From Oegoconia quadripuncta (Eukaryota > Arthropoda > Insecta > Lepidoptera > Autostichidae), in the NCBI GenBank assembly GCA_949316235.1, contig OX438754.1, positions 3,767,501 to 3,831,500 on the forward strand: 64,000 nucleotides of DNA, written 5' to 3'. The translations under genes were made by a program, and so were the position numbers. Under the pieces are notes generated by a model. It worked only from the letters and a program-made list of their open reading frames with translations, had not been told where the DNA came from and did not search any database. Shown in pieces: positions 40,101-46,100 of this stretch; position 1 is the stretch's first letter, and every line of letters starts with the position of its first letter.

Positions 40101-43100
40101 AAACAACATATTTCGACGTCCAATATTGCAAGAGTTGGTCAGAAACGTCTATGGTTGCTCAGTTGTCTCTAGTATCAATTTGGGTTAGATGACCTATATT
40201 GTAAATGGTACGACGGTCGACGTTCGATTCGGAATTAGAAGTTTCAGATTTGGAATGCGTTTTTGTTTCCAGAAAATTTATTCCTAATTTAAAACTATCC
40301 TATACCAAATCGAATATCGATTGTCGAACCAAAATTCGAGTCCAGTACGGCACTTTAGTCTACTTATGTAGTTTTTAAGGTACAATTCCAAGATGGGTTG
40401 CACACTGCAACCGCAGGCGACACTGCGACCAGCGGGGTCGACCGCAGTGTTGCCTGCGGTCGCATTCGGTTCTCTTCCAAGGGAGGCGACTGCAGTTGTC
40501 AATGGCAATTTATGGAACAAGTTCGCAGTAATTCCTATACCTTCACGCGAGACAAAATGTTGGACAACGCTACCGATAGTTTACTAATGTGTCTTTTGAT
40601 GATGATACTATACGGACTATAAATTGGACCTTGTATAATAGTAGGTATGTGCATCACCCGCCGGAGTGAAAGATACCAAATTGCACTACCTTGATATTTC
40701 TTATCGTACTTTTGACCTATGCATATTTGTGTTACGAGACGAGCTTCTCGAGTTAGATGTACTATTATATTATTTAAGTCGATGGCATTGGTGGAGTAAT
40801 ACCTTAGTTGATATTAGCACTATAGTGCATTCTATTACTACCTAAGTATGTAAATAAGCTAAGAAGTAATCCTTCGACTTCCTAATACAGTTTATAACCT
40901 GTGCACTTAGAGGTACTTTATATTGATTTGCTTCAATTGCTTCCTCTATTACTTATGTGTGAACTTGCTCATTGTGTTTTTTCTTACCGTGTCAATAAAC
41001 CTGAGCTCCCACAAAATTAATTTATGTACGTTTTTCTTTGACAAAGGGTTATTGATGACACGTAAAACATACATATACTGTCTGTAAGGGACAAGTAGAC
41101 ATTCCTTGAAACAGGTGATTAGGTACCTCGATACAATAACTTTAGTCGATTTTTTATGTTAATAGAAATAATAAGTCTATTTTTTTACGTACGTTTTCTA
41201 GTGTAAGCTTCCTCTTAAATGTAATTGATAAACTGGCAACGTTGTATCAAGTTAAAGAATGAATTACATAATCTTCTATAGGATAGTAGATCAGTCAATA
41301 GCCAGAGATTTGTATAATGTGTGTTAAGAGTAATTTTCTTCGATTTATTTGGATATTTATTTCCGACTGAAGTAAATAATATATTTTAATTTGGATTTCG
41401 AATTTACATTTATTTTGAATTAAATAACATGCCCATAAGGGAATGTCGGGTTGTCCCTTACACGCAGTATAACGTAATAAATAATAAATATTTCGGACAC
41501 TTACACCAATCATCTCGTCCCAAACTAAACAAAGCTTGTACTATGGATACGGATAAATAAAAATAAATTTATATAAACATCCATGACTCTGGAATCAATG
41601 TTCGTATTTATCACACAAACATTTACAGCTCGCGGGTATTGAACCCACAAGCGTTGGTTTTACGTCAGCTTAGCTGTCAAGCTTAGAGTAGTTTCTAGCT
41701 AAGCTACAAGTGTCATTAAAAATATCTCTTTACATAACCGAATCCGAAATTAGTTCTGTAATAAAAAAAAATGTAATGTTATAATAATATTGGAAAAAAA
41801 TGTAATAAAAAAATATAAAAATAATAATAGTGTAATAAAATAGCACATAATTATAAATGCGTATCATTTGTTTGTTGCTCAATCACGGCGAAATTGATCA
41901 ACGGATTTGGATGAAATTCGGTATATAGGTAAAACATACCCTGGATTAAGACATAGAATATTTCTTATCGCGATAAAGTGAATAGTTCCTGTGGGATAAA
42001 CAAATTTCTGAGATAAAGTTAATCCACACAGGCGAAGCCGCGGGCGGAAATGCGGACGGAATGCAAAAGTTTGGATGTTTGTTCGTTTGTTGCTCAATCA
42101 CTGCGAAACGGATGTACGGATTTAGATGAAATTTGGTATATAGGTAGAAGTACCCTTGAATTAAGACATAGGATATTTTTTATCCCGATTAAGTAAGTTC
42201 CCGCGGGATAAGCAGATTAAACATAACCGCGATAAAGTTATTCCACGCAGGCGAAGCCGCGGGCGGAAAGCTAGTGTTTTATAAAACAATATTTTTTGTA
42301 TTTTTTCATCACATATGTTTAAGTCTTATCTAATCATCTTATCTAAATCTGCCGCCAAACAGCAATGTTAATAGCATTGTTGTGTTCCGGTTGTCCGATT
42401 TTTTATTCCGATAAAGTTAGTAGTTCCCGCGGGATAAACAAATTAAACATGTCCGCGATAATATTCCACGCATGCGAAACCGCGGTCGGAAAGCTAGTTA
42501 AATATAAAGGTCATTTAAAATAGTTTTCGATTTCGTTTAAGATACGAGACTAGAAAAAAGATATGACGCAATTAAATAAAAAATACGATATTAGATCGTT
42601 GTCAAAGGCCTGTGGTGACTTCATTAAAGACGCAATGTTACACTATCACATTCCTATGACAAAAATCGTTTATCATTTATTAGCTACTAGCTATTCGCCC
42701 GCGGCTTCACCGGCGTGGAATAACTTTAATTTCTTTTAAATGTTTAATTTCTTTACCCCGCGGGAACTACTTACTTCATCGAGATAAAAAATGTCCTAGG
42801 CCTTAAATCCACGGTACCTACGTTCTATCTACATACTAAATTTCATCCAAATCCGTTCATCCATTTCGCCGTGATTAAAAAAAATATAAAAAATATCCTT
42901 GGACATATACAGACAGCGCCATCTAGTTCCACACTAAGCAACTAGGCTTGTGTTGTGGATACCAGATAGTTGATACACTACACAAATACATTTTTATTTT
43001 GCATAAGCATGGACATAGACCGCTCGGCGATATTCAGTCTAATTTTTTTTTATGCAATTTTTAAAAATATGCATATAATTTTTTATTATACAATATAATA

Positions 43101-46100
43101 TAATTGTAACCCAAACTTATTTAAAAGAGCAACCCTTGAGTTTCTTGCTCTTTCTTCTCTGGGGAATCTGCTTTACGAATGAGCAATAATGTCAATAATT
43201 TTAATATATATTAAGATAAAAAATGTGACGTTTTCGAGTGATAATCTTTATCCTACGAAATAAATATTTTTTGAGTTTGACTTGACTTTGGTAAATAAAT
43301 ACATATATAAATGAGAAACATCCATAACTCGGGTACACATGCCCGTATTCATCATACAAACATATGCCCCTAGCGGGATTCGAACCCGCGACCTTTTGGT
43401 ATATCAGCAGATTTTCTAACCACTACACCAAACAGGTCGTCAAATTCAGCAACAAACAAACAAACTTTCGCATTTATAATAAATTAGACTAGTTATTAGA
43501 TCTAGGTACATAGATTAATTAAATGCAGTATAATAGTGTCCCAAATTATCTTGATAAATTACGTTCCATTTCCTAAATGATTGTCTGCGAATGTTACTAT
43601 ACTTTTAGTAGTCTAAACAATCTCCTGTTATAGGTCTGTGGGACGTCGCAATCAAAGGTGTGGGGGTTTTCCCGTTCTTCGCCCATATTTGCTTCATATA
43701 TTATCATAAAACGTCCCCACTGTTGGGACACAGGCTCCTCTCACTGGGAGAGAGTAAGGCCCATAATGCACCACGCGGGCCCAGGCCGGTGCGGTGGCTT
43801 TGTATCAGACTATAGTGGCCACCGAATTGGCTTAACGATTGCCTTCTATTGAAAACAACCGCGTGTCTTGCGAAGCACGGAAACACTCGTATTAAAATGC
43901 AACTAGTGCTCACCCATCCAACGACTGACCGTCCCAGACATTGCTTAACTTCGCCAATCGAAAACGATTAGTGAATGCAATTGCGCCACGAGTGCGAGCA
44001 TATATAAAAACATCAATTACAAATAAATAAAAAAAAGCGATGGAATTGAATAAAAAACTTGAATCAGGCTACGGATTAGTGTGGTTTAGATAAGAAAGAC
44101 GAAATTTATAATATTTGTAATGTAAACAACATTGGATTTACGATTCGGAGGTCGCGGGTTCGATCCCCAGCGGGGTACATGTTTAAGTACTCGGTTTGGT
44201 TGGTGGTAGGGCATTAAATGTCCGCCTGGCTAGCTGCCACCATCTTATCCAAATCTGCTTCCAAACAGCAATGTTAATAGCATTCTTGTGTTCCGGTTGT
44301 CAGAGATAAGATAGCCAGTCCCCCGAATGTGTTGGGGTTTCCGGGTCAGTACGCTTCCACCCTCGACCTCATCTTCATTTAACAGCATTTTGCAGATTGA
44401 GGTCAAGTACCAATCCGTAGTGCATAAAAAAAAAAGAAAAGAATATCGGAAAGTTTCAAATTTTGAATGCGTTTCATCACTTTTAAATTTGTAACGCTTC
44501 TATCGGAATCGAAATGTGAAACGTGAGTTGGAGTATTGAGTGTACACATGGAATTCAATTACCCAGCTAGGAGATGCCTAGTAATATTCAAATATAACCG
44601 GCAGGACGACTAGGATCATTGCGGTATTTGACACGACGACGAGTATAGGTGCTGAAGGCAGGCATCTCAGGGTGCGGTAGAGCTCGAACAATGCGTCACG
44701 TTTGTGACACTAAGCGCTTAGCTTAACATTGACATAGATTACTTAAGTGCCTTAAGATCTGGTAACACCACGGGTACCTTACGTTCGGCGGCGATTCCTT
44801 TATGCGATCTGTTCTCTACGCGAGAAAGAACGAGGATGTAAAAGGAAATCTTTCGCCAGAGTGAAAGAAATCCACTAACTTAATACCTACAGAAAATATA
44901 AGAGCGACTGGGCGTTTAAAAAAAGTTTCTGTAATGCAAATTAGTGTCCGCCACGGAACCACGACGCGGCTAATCGATGCATTAACTCGATTACACAATG
45001 CGTTTCCGAGGCGATTGTTCCCAACAATACTATTTATGTGACTTAAACTATCTATATTATAATGTAGAAAGAACGGAAGAGAAATGTAGGTATAAATATA
45101 GGTACTAAACTATAGCCACGTGGTTGCCATGGAAATTAAAGTTCATCCACAAAATCTGTTACCTATATTAAAATTAAAATTTACCTCCGAAAATACATCA
45201 TACATTCATGCGCGAATCAATTTCCAGTTTACTTAAAACCTCAGAATAATTAAAAAGAATGTTGACCTGACTGAATTCGAACCCAGGACCGTTTATGTGG
45301 CAGCTGATTGATGTGCGTCACCTGCATAGCGGTCAATTCAGTTCAATTTTAAATGTTTCGAGAATCGGTATTCGATTGATACCGAATCGAATACCGATTC
45401 TCGAAACATTTAAAATTGAACTGAATTTGAAAGTTTCAAATTAAGAATGAATTTTTGGGAACAATAATTGAAGAAAATTGGCAAAATTATCGACTTTAGT
45501 AAGGTTCCACTCTTTATCTGCTCTTAACCTTTATATGGACCACCCCACTCTATCAAACAAAAAAACAATCATCAAAATCGCTTAACAATTGATGAAAATG
45601 TTAGCCCGTAAACACCTCACTACTACAGGGATATAGGCCTTCCCTCGTATAGTGAGGGAGTATGGGCAATAGTTCATCACACTGGCTCAATGCGAGTTGG
45701 GGACTTAACATGCCTTTGAATTTTTATTTCTCAGGCATGCAGGTTTCCTCACGATGTTTTCCTTAACCGTTTAAGAACAGTCGGATAAATGCATATAAGT
45801 AATTAAATTAAATTTAAAAACTACTATTAAACGTACTCATTGGTACATGATTTGTCTGGAAATCGAACACGGACCTCCCAAATTGAGACCGCGTCTTAAC
45901 CGCTGAGCCACCGACGCTCGCTGAGCCGCCGACGCTTACTGAGCCACCGACCGACTCATATTAAAAAAAATACATTCGGCGTACATTTTTGCGAGTCGAT
46001 TAAACGCATTCGAAATTAGAAACTTTCCAATACCGAAACGAATGTCGACTGTCGAACCATTTAGAATATGGGGTCAAAGATGCAAAATATTACTACGAGC

